Source of the DNA: Mesorhizobium sp. LMG 17147
GTDB taxonomy: Bacteria; Pseudomonadota; Alphaproteobacteria; Rhizobiales; Rhizobiaceae
Direction of reading: 5' to 3'
DNA: 64,000 nt
Assembly: GCF_024297145.1 (NCBI RefSeq)
Contig: NZ_JANCTC010000006.1
Coordinates: 248,001 to 312,000, forward strand
Shown here: piece by piece, positions 37,303 through 45,912 of the stretch
How positions within the stretch are numbered: the stretch's first letter is position 1
Layout: every line of letters begins with the position of its first letter
Made by a program: the position numbers and the translations under genes
The notes under the pieces: model-generated
Database searches by the model: none
What the model was told of the DNA's origin: nothing
What the model saw: the letters and a program-made list of their open reading frames with translations, nothing else

Positions 37303-38162
37303 GCGTTTCGGACAAGGAAAAGGACGAGATCGAAAAATCGTCGGCTCCGCTGATGGAGCACCTGATCGAGCTGCGCCGGCGGTTGATCTGGTCGATCGGC
37401 GGTTTTTTCGTCGCCTTCCTGGTCTGCTTCTTTTTCGCCAAGCGGCTGTTCAACCTTCTGGTCATTCCGTTCAAATGGGCCACGCAATGGGCCGGGCTCG
37501 ACCCGCACAAGGTCGAGCTGATCTATACGGCGCCACAGGAATTCTTCTTTACCCAGGTCAAGCTCGCCATGTTCGGCGGCATGGTCATAGCCTTTCCGCT
37601 GATCGCCACGCAGATCTACAAATTCATCGCGCCCGGCCTCTACAAGAACGAACGCAATGCCTTCCTGCCGTTCCTGATCGCCTCGCCGATCCTGTTCCTG
37701 ATGGGCGCGTCGCTGGTCTATTTCTTCTTCACGCCGATGGTGATGTGGTTCTTCCTCGCCATGCAGCAGACCGGCACCAATGACCAGGTGCAGATTTCGC
37801 TGCTGCCGAAAGTGTCCGAATATCTCAGTCTGATCATGACGCTGATCTTCTCCTTCGGCCTGGTGTTCCAGCTGCCGGTAGTGACAAGCCTGATGACACG
37901 GGTCGGCATGCTGTCGTCCACGGCCCTTGCCGAGAAGCGCAAATGGGCCATCGTCATCGCCTTCGTCGTGGCGGCGGTGCTGACGCCGCCCGACCCGATG
38001 AGCCAGATCGGCCTCGCTATTCCGACGATCCTGCTCTACGAGGTCTCGATCTGGTCGGCCCGGCTGATCGAGCGCAGCAAGGAGCGCGACCGTGTGGCTC
38101 GCGAAAAACAGGACGCCACGGAAGAGGTGGCCGACAAGCCGGCGGACGCGTCATCGACGTAG
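37299..38162 (+). CDS. tatC: Sec-independent translocase TatC
   Basis: A 287-residue membrane protein with six predicted helices. The opening MEHLIELRRRLIWSIGGFFV and the conserved cytoplasmic loop F(F)TQVKLAMFGGMVIAFPLI are the TatC signal-peptide receptor features. The C-terminal tail is basic/acidic and longer than average. The start overlaps tatB (GTGAG), and an intrinsic terminator about 100 bases downstream ends the unit. Confidence 0.95.
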   Translation: MSVSDKEKDEIEKSSAPLMEHLIELRRRLIWSIGGFFVAFLVCFFFAKRLFNLLVIPFKWATQWAGLDPHKVELIYTAPQEFFFTQVKLAMFGGMVIAFPLIATQIYKFIAPGLYKNERNAFLPFLIASPILFLMGASLVYFFFTPMVMWFFLAMQQTGTNDQVQISLLPKVSEYLSLIMTLIFSFGLVFQLPVVTSLMTRVGMLSSTALAEKRKWAIVIAFVVAAVLTPPDPMSQIGLAIPTILLYEVSIWSARLIERSKERDRVAREKQDATEEVADKPADASST

Positions 38163-38266
38163 GTTCGGTTGAAGCGGACAGCATCTTTCTTCCGGCCGCT
38201 GCAACTTTGTTCTTGCTTTGTGCCGGCAGCTATGCTACTAATTTGGCTATGGTGCCAATTGGCTCC

Positions 38267-38297
38267 AAAAACCCGCCCACTCAGGGCGGGTTTTTTT
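38267..38297 (+). terminator. intrinsic terminator after tatC
   Basis: A near-perfect stem AAAAACCCGCCC / GGGCGGGTTTTT with loop ACTCA and a run of seven T. It could also be the 3' end of a separate short RNA. Confidence 0.85.
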
Positions 38298-38346
38298 GTT
38301 TCTTCCTTTTGAAGTTCCGGTGTTGCCGCCTGAGGTCGGCGGGACA

Positions 38347-38503
38347 GCGCCCCCCTCTGTCCTGCCGGACATCTCCCCCACTTGGGGGAGATTGGCAACT
38401 TCGCCGATGGCTTGCTTTTTCAGCGCCGGAGATTGGCGAAAGCCGCAGTGATGGCCGATCTCCCCACCCGTGGGCAAATGTCCGGCAGGACAGAGGGGGG
38501 CGC
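38347..38503. repeat. 157-bp palindromic element with perfect 26-bp terminal inverted repeats
   Basis: Arms 38347-38372 and 38478-38503 are exact reverse complements, starting GCGCCCCCCTCTGTCCTGCC. Internally both arms continue with TCTCCCCCACTTGGGGGAGAT- and TCTCCCCACCCGTGGGC-type hairpins. It has no coding capacity, so it is probably a MITE or rhizobial intergenic palindrome. It lies between tatC's terminator and serS and would form a long hairpin in any read-through transcript. Confidence 0.75.
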
Positions 38504-38575
38504 GAAGGAACTCTGCCTTGACGCCTTGCATCAATGCGGTTTACCCCCTCTGGCCTACTCAAGGACGAACAGACC

Positions 38576-39880
38576 ATGCTTGACATCAAATGGATTCGCG
38601 ACAACCCGAAGGCCCTTGTCGAAGCGCTCCAGAAGCGCTCGTGGTCGGCTGAGGATGCGCGGTCCACGATCGACGACCTGATCGCGGCGGATGAGGCGCG
38701 GCGCGAGCATCTGACCGAGCTGCAGGCCAGACAAGAACGCCGCAACGCCGCCTCGAAGGAGATCGGCAATGCCATGCGCTCGGGCGACGCCGCTCTTGCC
38801 GAAAGGCTGAAGGCCGAGGTCGGCGAGATCAAGGCCTTCATCCAGAATGGCGAGGCGCGCGAGCGCGAGCTCGACAAGGCGCTGAACGATGTGTTGGCAG
38901 TGCTGCCAAACGTGCCGTTCGACGACGTGCCGGTCGGCAAGGACGAGCACGACAACGTCGTCAAGCGCGTCGTTGGCGAGGTGCTGACGCGGCCGAACTG
39001 GGTGAAGGAGCATTTCGAGATCGGCGAAGCGCTCGGCATGATGGATTTCGAGCGGGCAGCACGGCTTTCCGGCTCGCGCTTTACCGTGCTCAAAAGCGGC
39101 CTGGCGCGGATGGAACGCGCGCTCGGCCAGTTCATGCTGGATCTGCACACCACCGAGCACGGCTATGTAGAGATCCAGCCGCCGTTGATGGTGCGCGACG
39201 AGGTGCTTTTCGGGACCGGGCAACTGCCGAAATTCGAGGCGGATTTATTCTTCGTTCGGCACGGGGACGGCAGGCTTGGCCTGATCCCAACCGCCGAAGT
39301 GCCGCTCACCAATCTCGTTCGCGACGAGATCACGCCGCACGAAAAACTGCCGCTGCGCTATACGGCGCTGACGCCGTGCTTCCGCTCCGAGGCGGGCTCG
39401 GCCGGGCGCGACACGCGCGGCATGCTGCGCCAGCACCAGTTCTACAAGGTCGAACTGGTGTCGATCACCGACCAGGAGACTTCGGTTGCCGAGCATGAGC
39501 GCATGACCGAATGCGCCGAGGAGGTGCTGAAGCGGCTCGGCCTGCCGTTCCGCACCGTGACGCTGTGCACCGGAGACATGGGCTTTGGCGCGCGCAAGAC
39601 CTACGACATCGAGGTCTGGCTGCCCGGCCAGAATGCCTATCGCGAGATATCGTCGTGCTCGGTATGCGGCGATTTCCAGGCGCGGCGCATGGACGCCCGC
39701 TACAAAGACAAGGACGGCAAGGGCAACCGCTTCGTCCACACGCTGAACGGTTCTGGCACCGCCGTCGGCCGCGCTCTCATTGCCGTCATCGAGAATTACC
39801 AGAACGAGGACGGCAGCGTAACCATTCCTGAAGCGCTTCGGCCTTACATGGGCGGTCTGGAAAAGATCGAATCGAGATAA
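38576..39880 (+). CDS. serS: serine--tRNA ligase
   Basis: A 434-residue class II synthetase. It has the N-terminal coiled-coil arm that holds tRNA-Ser (about 30-105), motif 2 ([20 protein letters not shown]) and motif 3 ([19 protein letters not shown]). The start at 38576 ([13 protein letters not shown]) matches the usual SerS beginning; an upstream GTG frame runs into the palindromic element. The stop overlaps the surE start (TAATG). Confidence 0.97.
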   Translation: MLDIKWIRDNPKALVEALQKRSWSAEDARSTIDDLIAADEARREHLTELQARQERRNAASKEIGNAMRSGDAALAERLKAEVGEIKAFIQNGEARERELDKALNDVLAVLPNVPFDDVPVGKDEHDNVVKRVVGEVLTRPNWVKEHFEIGEALGMMDFERAARLSGSRFTVLKSGLARMERALGQFMLDLHTTEHGYVEIQPPLMVRDEVLFGTGQLPKFEADLFFVRHGDGRLGLIPTAEVPLTNLVRDEITPHEKLPLRYTALTPCFRSEAGSAGRDTRGMLRQHQFYKVELVSITDQETSVAEHERMTECAEEVLKRLGLPFRTVTLCTGDMGFGARKTYDIEVWLPGQNAYREISSCSVCGDFQARRMDARYKDKDGKGNRFVHTLNGSGTAVGRALIAVIENYQNEDGSVTIPEALRPYMGGLEKIESR

Positions 39881-40638
39881 TGCGCATCCTTCTGACCAAC
39901 GACGACGGCATCCATGCCGAGGGCCTTGCATCACTCGAACGCATCGCGCGCACGCTGTCGGACGACGTCTGGGTGGTGGCACCGGAACAGGATCAGTCCG
40001 GCTATGCGCATTCGCTGTCGATCTCGGAGCCGCTGCGGCTCAGGAAAATCGGCGAAAAGCACTTTGCGGTGCGCGGCACGCCGACCGACTGCGTCATCAT
40101 GGGCGTGAAGAAGATCCTGCCCGAAGCACCTGACCTGATCCTGTCCGGCGTCAATTCCGGCGCCAACATCGCCGACGACGTCACCTATTCGGGCACGGTC
40201 GCCGGCGCCATGGAAGGCGCGCTGCTCGGCGTGCGCTCGATCGCCATCAGCCAGGCCTATTCCTATGTTGGCGAGGACCGCGTCGTTCCCTACGAGACCG
40301 CCGAAGCGCTGGCGCCGGCGCTGCTCGAAAAGCTCGTCGCCATGCCGTTGCCGGACGGCGTGCTGCTCAACGTCAATTTTCCGAACTGTGCGCTGGAAGA
40401 GATCGCCGGAACTGTAGTCACTTCGCAGGGCAAGCTGGTCCACAGCCTGTGGGTCGACGAGCGGCGCGACGGGCGCGGCCTGCCATACTATTGGCTGCGC
40501 TTCGGCCGCGAGCCCGTCGAAGGCAAGCAAGGCACCGACCTCCATGCCTTGCGCAATCGATTGGTGTCGGTGACGCCGCTGCAGCTCGATCTCACCGCGC
40601 ATGAAATCCGCGATCAACTGGCCAAGGCGCTCGCATGA
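39880..40638 (+). CDS. surE: 5'-nucleotidase SurE
   Basis: A 252-residue survival protein: [20 protein letters not shown] with the metal-binding Asp-Asp pair, [23 protein letters not shown], and [20 protein letters not shown], all diagnostic of SurE, a divalent-metal nucleoside monophosphatase. It is translationally coupled to serS and overlaps pcm by 4 bases. The surE-pcm pair is widespread and linked to stationary-phase survival. Confidence 0.96.
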   Translation: MRILLTNDDGIHAEGLASLERIARTLSDDVWVVAPEQDQSGYAHSLSISEPLRLRKIGEKHFAVRGTPTDCVIMGVKKILPEAPDLILSGVNSGANIADDVTYSGTVAGAMEGALLGVRSIAISQAYSYVGEDRVVPYETAEALAPALLEKLVAMPLPDGVLLNVNFPNCALEEIAGTVVTSQGKLVHSLWVDERRDGRGLPYYWLRFGREPVEGKQGTDLHALRNRLVSVTPLQLDLTAHEIRDQLAKALA

Positions 40639-41300
40639 ACTCGAACCACGCTGCAACGGTCGACGAGCGCGAAGGTTTCGCTGCCTTCCTGCTTCGCCTG
40701 CGCGGCAGGGGCACGGTGCCGAAGGCGCTGATCGCCGCCTTTGAGGCGACGCCGCGCCGCGGCTTTCTGTCTCCGCATTTTCACGCCATAGCCTGGTCGG
40801 ACCGCATGCTGCCGATCGAATGCGGCGAGGCCATCGAAGGCGCCGACCTGCAGGCGGCGGTGATCGCGGCACTTGCCATCGAGCCGGGCAACCGGGTGCT
40901 CGAGATCGGCACCGGGTCGGGCTACACGGCGGCGGTGATGTCGCGGCTTGCCGCGCGGATCGTCACCATCGACCGTTACAAGACGCTGGCCGAACAGGCC
41001 CGGCAGCGCCTTGAGGCACTCGCCATCGGCAATGTCATCGTGCGTCAGGCGGACGGTTCCAACGGGCTGGCCAACGAAGCGCCGTTCGACCGCATCGTTG
41101 CCTGGGCGGCCTTCGACAGCCTGCCGCGCTTTCTCCTCGATCAATTGTCGAGCGGCGGCATCGTCATCGCGCCGATCGGATCCGACGAGGGCGAGCAGGT
41201 GCTGGCCAAGCTTACCAAGGTCGGCAGCCGCTTCGAACGTGAGGATATCGGCCTGGTGCGCCTGCAGCCGATCCTGCACGGTGTTGCCGCCGTCATCTAG
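40635..41300 (+). CDS. pcm: protein-L-isoaspartate O-methyltransferase
   Basis: A 221-residue PIMT that repairs isoaspartyl residues. Motif I is [19 protein letters not shown]; post-I VVTIDRY-like '[14 protein letters not shown]'; motif [16 protein letters not shown]; motif [13 protein letters not shown]. Early conserved segments ([26 protein letters not shown]) are also present. It overlaps surE, supporting co-transcription. This is the canonical Pcm, in contrast to the divergent paralog at 13649. Confidence 0.93.
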   Translation: MNSNHAATVDEREGFAAFLLRLRGRGTVPKALIAAFEATPRRGFLSPHFHAIAWSDRMLPIECGEAIEGADLQAAVIAALAIEPGNRVLEIGTGSGYTAAVMSRLAARIVTIDRYKTLAEQARQRLEALAIGNVIVRQADGSNGLANEAPFDRIVAWAAFDSLPRFLLDQLSSGGIVIAPIGSDEGEQVLAKLTKVGSRFEREDIGLVRLQPILHGVAAVI

Positions 41301-41303
41301 GCT

Positions 41304-41440
41304 GTGTCGATATTCAGGTGAGGTCGGCCTGCAAATGGCGGCTTCCTCCGCTTCCGGTGCTCACGTACCCAAAAGTACGCTCCGCTCCGGTTCTCGGAAC
41401 CCAACATTTTCGGCTCGGCCTGACCTGAATCTCGGCACAC
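41304..41440. repeat. palindromic intergenic element (RIME-like)
   Basis: Inverted arms GTGTCGATATTCAGGT (41304-41319) and ACCTGAATCTCGGCACAC (41423-41440) enclose a core with a CGTAC...GTACG hairpin and GCTTCCTCCGCTTCCGG. Such elements occur repeatedly in rhizobial genomes. It does not share arm sequence with the elements at 17043 and 38347. Confidence 0.6.
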
Positions 41441-41563
41441 CTGGCGCCCGGATCCTGGAATATTTTAAGAAAATTTGCGCCTGATTCTACAGGTTTAACC
41501 GACCGGTAACATTAACGCGCTTTAATCACACTCAGTTGTACCGGGTCTGTGCGGGTTAGTGCG

Positions 41564-43096
41564 ATGCAATTCAGTGTTTTGAAGGCAAACGGACGCAATC
41601 TGGCGCGTGGCTGCGCCGTCCTCATGATCGCAGGCGCTGCGACGGGGTGTAGTTCCCAGGTGGCGCGGTTCAACAGCGTCGACGACGTGTTCACCGCCTC
41701 GACCAACAACCAGCGCGCCATCATCGACAAGCAGGATGCTGCCCAGCCCTATCCGGGCGATGTTGCGGCCGCGCCGATCGACGGCAGCCACACCCAGTCG
41801 GTCAGCCGCTCAAGCCTCGAACCGGTCACGGCACAGCAGTTGCCACCGCCGGCTCCCGCCCTGGCACCTGCCGCCCGGCCGGTGCGTACCGCTGCCGCGC
41901 CGGCCCTGGCGCCTGCCGCTCCTCGTGTCGACAGGACGGCAACCGGCACCGTCGCTCCGGCGGCAAGGCCGTTCAAGAACGCCGAGCCCGACGCGCCGCG
42001 CATGGCGACGGCCGCCGGCGCGCCGCATGCAACCGAGATCGTCGTCAAGGACGGCGAGACCATTTCCGGCCTGTCACGGCGCTACGGCGTGCCGGCCGAT
42101 GCCATCATGAAAGTCAACGGGCTGAGCGCGACCAAGGGGCTGAAGACCGGCCAGAAGCTCGTCATCCCGGCCTATGCGTATTCGAGCAACGGCGCCGCGC
42201 CGAAAGTCGCCGACGCCAAGCCCGCGAACGGCACCAGGCACGACCAGCCGGCCGAAGCGCCGGCGAAGGTGGCCGTGCTGCCGCAGCAACCGAAGCTCAG
42301 GGAAGGCAAGTCTGCCGCGCAGGTGGACGCCTCGGCTGCCGCGAGCCAGCCGAAGGATGGAAAGACTGCGGCGAAGGTGGCTTCGGCGACGGCCAAGCCG
42401 GCCGGTGCCGGCGGCACTTACACGGTTCAGCAAGGCGATACGCTGTCCGCCATTGCCAGAAAGACCGGCGTCGGCGTCGTTGCGCTGAAGCAGGCGAACG
42501 GCATGCAGGATGGACTGCTCAAGATCGGCCAGACCCTGAAAGTTCCGGCAGGCGGAACCGCTGTCGTCGCCGGCGTGAAACCGGCAAAGGTCGATCCGGT
42601 GACGACGGCCACCACCCAGCCGCCGGCCAAGACCACGCCGACGCAGACGCTCGCCTCCTACACGCCGCCGAAGAAGGATGCGAAAGTCATCCAGCAGGCC
42701 GAGGACGACGATGCGGTGGCGCCGGACGCGACCGGCATCGGCAAGATGCGCTGGCCGGTGCGCGGCCGCGTGATCTCAAGCTTCGGCGGCGGCAAGGACG
42801 GCGTCGACATTGCCGTGCCCGAGGGGACGCCGGTCAAGGCGGCTGAAAACGGTGTCGTCATCTATGCCGGTGACGGCCTCAAGGAATTCGGCAACACGGT
42901 GCTGGTGCGGCATGAAAACGGTCTGGTCACTGTCTACGGCCACGCCAGCTCGATCGAGGTGCAGCGCGGCCAGAAGGTCAAGCGCGGCCAGGAAATCGCC
43001 CTGTCCGGCATGAGCGGCACCACCGACTCGCCGAAACTGCATTTCGAAGTGCGCAAGAACTCGGCGCCGGTCGATCCTTCGACCTATCTCGAATAG
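41564..43096 (+). CDS. LysM / degenerate LytM (M23) lipoprotein, NlpD/DipM-like
   Basis: A 510-residue lipoprotein: signal ends at a lipobox with Cys29 (AATGC). Two LysM domains bind peptidoglycan (about 156-203 and 285-328), joined by Ala/Pro-rich linkers, with a C-terminal LytM domain (about 395-505). The LytM zinc ligands look lost: GGGKDGVDIAV lacks the His of HxxxD and SPKLHFEV has Lys where HxH needs its first His. Like NlpD/EnvC it is therefore probably an amidase activator rather than a peptidase. Start ATG at 41564; a GTG at 41549 is possible. Confidence 0.9.
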   Translation: MQFSVLKANGRNLARGCAVLMIAGAATGCSSQVARFNSVDDVFTASTNNQRAIIDKQDAAQPYPGDVAAAPIDGSHTQSVSRSSLEPVTAQQLPPPAPALAPAARPVRTAAAPALAPAAPRVDRTATGTVAPAARPFKNAEPDAPRMATAAGAPHATEIVVKDGETISGLSRRYGVPADAIMKVNGLSATKGLKTGQKLVIPAYAYSSNGAAPKVADAKPANGTRHDQPAEAPAKVAVLPQQPKLREGKSAAQVDASAAASQPKDGKTAAKVASATAKPAGAGGTYTVQQGDTLSAIARKTGVGVVALKQANGMQDGLLKIGQTLKVPAGGTAVVAGVKPAKVDPVTTATTQPPAKTTPTQTLASYTPPKKDAKVIQQAEDDDAVAPDATGIGKMRWPVRGRVISSFGGGKDGVDIAVPEGTPVKAAENGVVIYAGDGLKEFGNTVLVRHENGLVTVYGHASSIEVQRGQKVKRGQEIALSGMSGTTDSPKLHFEVRKNSAPVDPSTYLE

Positions 43097-43131
43097 ACGA
43101 CGAAAAGCGATTTGCGGGCCACCTGACCTTC

Positions 43132-43168
43132 AGCCCGCCGAGGAAGTCCGCTCCGCAAGGTGCGGGCT
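43132..43168. terminator. hairpin between convergent genes
   Basis: AGCCCGC (43132-43138) pairs with GCGGGCT (43162-43168), followed by TTCTTCT. Its place between the converging LytM and DUF815 genes suggests a terminator, though the loop is long. Confidence 0.35.
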
Positions 43169-43193
43169 TCTTCTGCTGTTAGCCCTTGAGCAG

Positions 43194-44069
43194 CTAATCC
43201 TTCAGCGGCTTGCCGAGCCTGCCAGCCAGGTCCTGGGTGAACTGCCAGGCGACGCGGCCCGAACGGCTGCCGCGCGTCGTCGCCCATTCCAGCGCCTCGG
43301 CGCGCAGCGTCTCGGGATCGATGGCGAGATCGTGATGGCGGACATAGCCGTCGATCATGTCGAGATATTCGTCCTGCGAACATTTGTGGAAGCCAAGCCA
43401 CAGGCCGAAGCGGTCCGACAGCGAAACCTTCTCCTCGACCGCTTCGGACGGATTGATCGCCGTCGAGCGCTCATTGTCGATCATGTCGCGCGGCAACAAA
43501 TGCCGCCGGTTCGAGGTGGCGTAGAAGATGACGTTGGCCGGGCGGCCCTCGACGCCGCCTTCAAGTGCTGCCTTCAGCGATTTATAGGACGTGTCGTCAT
43601 GGTCGAATGACAGGTCGTCGCAAAACAGGATGAAGCGGAAGGGCGCTGCCTTCAGCAGGCTCATCAGCTTCGGAAGCGTGTCGATGTCTTCGCGATGGAT
43701 CTCGATGAGCTTGAGCGGCAGGTCGAGCTTGGTCGAAGCGTTGACCGCGGCGTGCACGGCCTTGACCAGCGACGATTTGCCCATGCCGCGCGCGCCCCAC
43801 AACAGCACGTTGTTGGCGGCATAGCCGGAGGCGAAGCGCTCGGTGTTGTCGACCAATATGTCGCGGACGCGGTCGACCCCGCGGATCAGGCCGATGTCGA
43901 CGCGGTTGACCTTGAGCACCGGCTCCAGATAGCCGGGGTCGGCCTGCCAGACGAAGCAATCGGCGTCGCCGAGGTCGGTTTGCGGCACCGGCGGCGGCGC
44001 GAGGCGGGCGATCGCCTCGATCAGACGGTCGAGCTTCTGGCTCAGGATATCGATGGTGCTGTCGGTCAT
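43194..44069 (-). CDS. AAA+ ATPase of the DUF815 family
   Basis: A 291-residue ATPase. Walker A is WGARGMGKSSL (about 90-100), Walker B FILFCDDLSF, and sensor-type ATSNRRHL follows. The N-terminus (ILSQKLDRLIEAIARLAP) is a short helix. This family is widespread in proteobacteria, and its role is not established. It is divergent from yajC, with 290 bases between them for both promoters. Confidence 0.9.
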   Translation of the reverse strand: MTDSTIDILSQKLDRLIEAIARLAPPPVPQTDLGDADCFVWQADPGYLEPVLKVNRVDIGLIRGVDRVRDILVDNTERFASGYAANNVLLWGARGMGKSSLVKAVHAAVNASTKLDLPLKLIEIHREDIDTLPKLMSLLKAAPFRFILFCDDLSFDHDDTSYKSLKAALEGGVEGRPANVIFYATSNRRHLLPRDMIDNERSTAINPSEAVEEKVSLSDRFGLWLGFHKCSQDEYLDMIDGYVRHHDLAIDPETLRAEALEWATTRGSRSGRVAWQFTQDLAGRLGKPLKD

Positions 44070-44359
44070 CTCTCGTCTTTTTGTTTCGCATTCGGGACGG
44101 TGCGGCAGGCCAACCTACCTGATTTCAGCGGTTTCGAAACTCGTCCCAAGCATTTGTTCGGGCATCATCTTTTGCGAAAACCGAGCGTCGCTTTTCGGGA
44201 TCACCCTCTAACACGGCTCACCAGGCCGGAAAAGCAGCCGATTTGCCCGGCCGCGCAGTTGCATTGGCAACGTTACCGACTATATTCCGGCCAAATTTGG
44301 CGGGGCCGTCAAATTCCCAGAACGGTTTGCGGCTGTTTTTAAAATTCAGGAGTACCTCG

Positions 44360-44701
44360 ATGTTCGTGACACCGGCATACGCCCAAGGCATCGGCGGGGA
44401 CTCGTCCGCAATGTTTATCCAGATCGTGCCGTTTGCTCTGATTTTCGTGATCATGTATTTTCTGATCATCCGGCCGCAGCGTACGCAGCTGAAGAAGCGC
44501 GGCGAGATGCTGGCGGCGGTTCGCCGTGGCGACACGGTCGTCACCGGCGGCGGCTTTGTCGGCAAGGTGACCAAGGTGATCGACGACAACGAGCTCGAGA
44601 TCGATCTCGGCGGTGGCACCAAGGTGACGGCGCTGCGATCGACAATCGCCGACGTGCGCGTCAAGGGCGAGCCGGTGGCGAACCAGAACGCCAAGAAATA
44701 A
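44360..44701 (+). CDS. yajC: preprotein translocase subunit YajC
   Basis: A 113-residue single-span protein: MFVTPAYAQG, then MFIQIVPFALIFVIMYFLII and RPQRTQLKKR, RGDTVVTGGGFVGKVTKV; all typical YajC. It assists SecDF. CAGGAG precedes the ATG by about 8 bases. It is first in a run yajC, SecD paralog, secDF, Mth938-like, NDUFAF6-like, with short gaps. Confidence 0.95.
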   Translation: MFVTPAYAQGIGGDSSAMFIQIVPFALIFVIMYFLIIRPQRTQLKKRGEMLAAVRRGDTVVTGGGFVGKVTKVIDDNELEIDLGGGTKVTALRSTIADVRVKGEPVANQNAKK

Positions 44702-44753
44702 CCGAATTGTCGGCGGAACGATCCGCGGGCAGGGCTCTGACGAACGACGGCAT

Positions 44754-45824
44754 ATGTTCCACCTTTGGCGCCTGAAGATGATCCTGAAGTGGCTTGCCTT
44801 GGCCGGCACGGTTGTCTTCCACGCGACTAATATCTTCGCCGCCGGTTTGCATACCACGCGACCCGAATGGCTTGCCGAAAGCCAGTCAATAGTTGAAGCA
44901 AGCCAGCAAGATGGTCCACACATCCTGCTCAGGTTGGATGTGACCGACGTGATCGAGGGCCGGCTGAAAGCGACACGCGACGAGGTCCGGTCGCTGCTAC
45001 GCGAAGCAAGGATCGGCTATACCGGCCTTGCCAGTTCGGCTCGGACCGTTCAGGTGCACATAACAGATCCGGCTCAGCTTGACCTCGCCAAGGCGGCAAT
45101 CAAAACGGTGACCGATCCTGTCGCGGACAGCGGCGTCCAGGAAATGACCCTGGACGACAGTGAGCCCGGCCTGCTCAAATTCACCGTAACGGATGCAGGT
45201 TTGAAGTATCGAACTTCGGCCGCGCTTGCACAGTCGGTCGAAGTCATCAAAGATCGTATCCGCGACCTGGGCGCCACCCACCCGGTGGTTCGGTCAACGA
45301 ATGAAGACGGCATATTGGTCCGCACGTCGGGCGTTGCCGATCCGCAAAGGCTAGGACAAATTCTCACCCGGCCCGGTCACCTGAGCTTCCAACTCGTTGA
45401 TCTGTCGATGCCAGTCGACGAGGCAATCAGCGGCCGCCCGCCCGTCGGCTCGGCGGTTTTTTATTCGATGGACGATCCTCCGGTTCCCTACTTGATCGAA
45501 AATCGGGTTATCCTTTCAGGTAAAAATGTGCTGGATGCGCAAGCAACCCGCAATTTGGCGACCGATGAACGCGTCGTCTCATTCCGGCTTGATTCCCGGG
45601 GTACGGCGCGTTTCAAATGGGCTACGACGCAATATATCGGCAAGCCATTTGCGGTTATATTAGACGATAAGGTTATTTCGGCGCCTGTTATCCGAGAGCC
45701 CATTGAAGGCGGCACCGGTCAGATATCGGGAAATTTCACCGCTGAAAGCGCCAATGACCTCGCCCTGCTGCTGCGCACCGGCCCCTTGCCAGCAAGATTG
45801 ACAATCGCCGAGGAAGCACGATAG
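44754..45824 (+). CDS. truncated SecD paralog (periplasmic domains only)
   Basis: A 356-residue protein aligning over its full length with the first ~365 residues of the SecDF encoded just downstream. Shared phrases include EMTLDDSEPGLLKF, DDPPVPYLIENRVI and GGTGQISGNFTAESANDLA. It has the N-terminal signal/anchor (MILKWLALAGTVVFHATNIF) and the P1 base and head regions, but stops at LTIAEEAR, exactly where SecD enters its transmembrane domain. The first SecD motif LGLDLQGGSH is replaced by EASQQDGPH. It is thus a tandem partial duplication that has diverged. It may modulate SecDF or be decaying; the frame is intact. Confidence 0.9.
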   Translation: MFHLWRLKMILKWLALAGTVVFHATNIFAAGLHTTRPEWLAESQSIVEASQQDGPHILLRLDVTDVIEGRLKATRDEVRSLLREARIGYTGLASSARTVQVHITDPAQLDLAKAAIKTVTDPVADSGVQEMTLDDSEPGLLKFTVTDAGLKYRTSAALAQSVEVIKDRIRDLGATHPVVRSTNEDGILVRTSGVADPQRLGQILTRPGHLSFQLVDLSMPVDEAISGRPPVGSAVFYSMDDPPVPYLIENRVILSGKNVLDAQATRNLATDERVVSFRLDSRGTARFKWATTQYIGKPFAVILDDKVISAPVIREPIEGGTGQISGNFTAESANDLALLLRTGPLPARLTIAEEAR

Positions 45825-45912
45825 GGCCGGCCGTGGTCAGAATTAGAAATATGCCCGCAAACCGACCGATGGCGGAATGCTGCCGCTTGTACGCCTGAAC
45901 GGATAAGAACTG

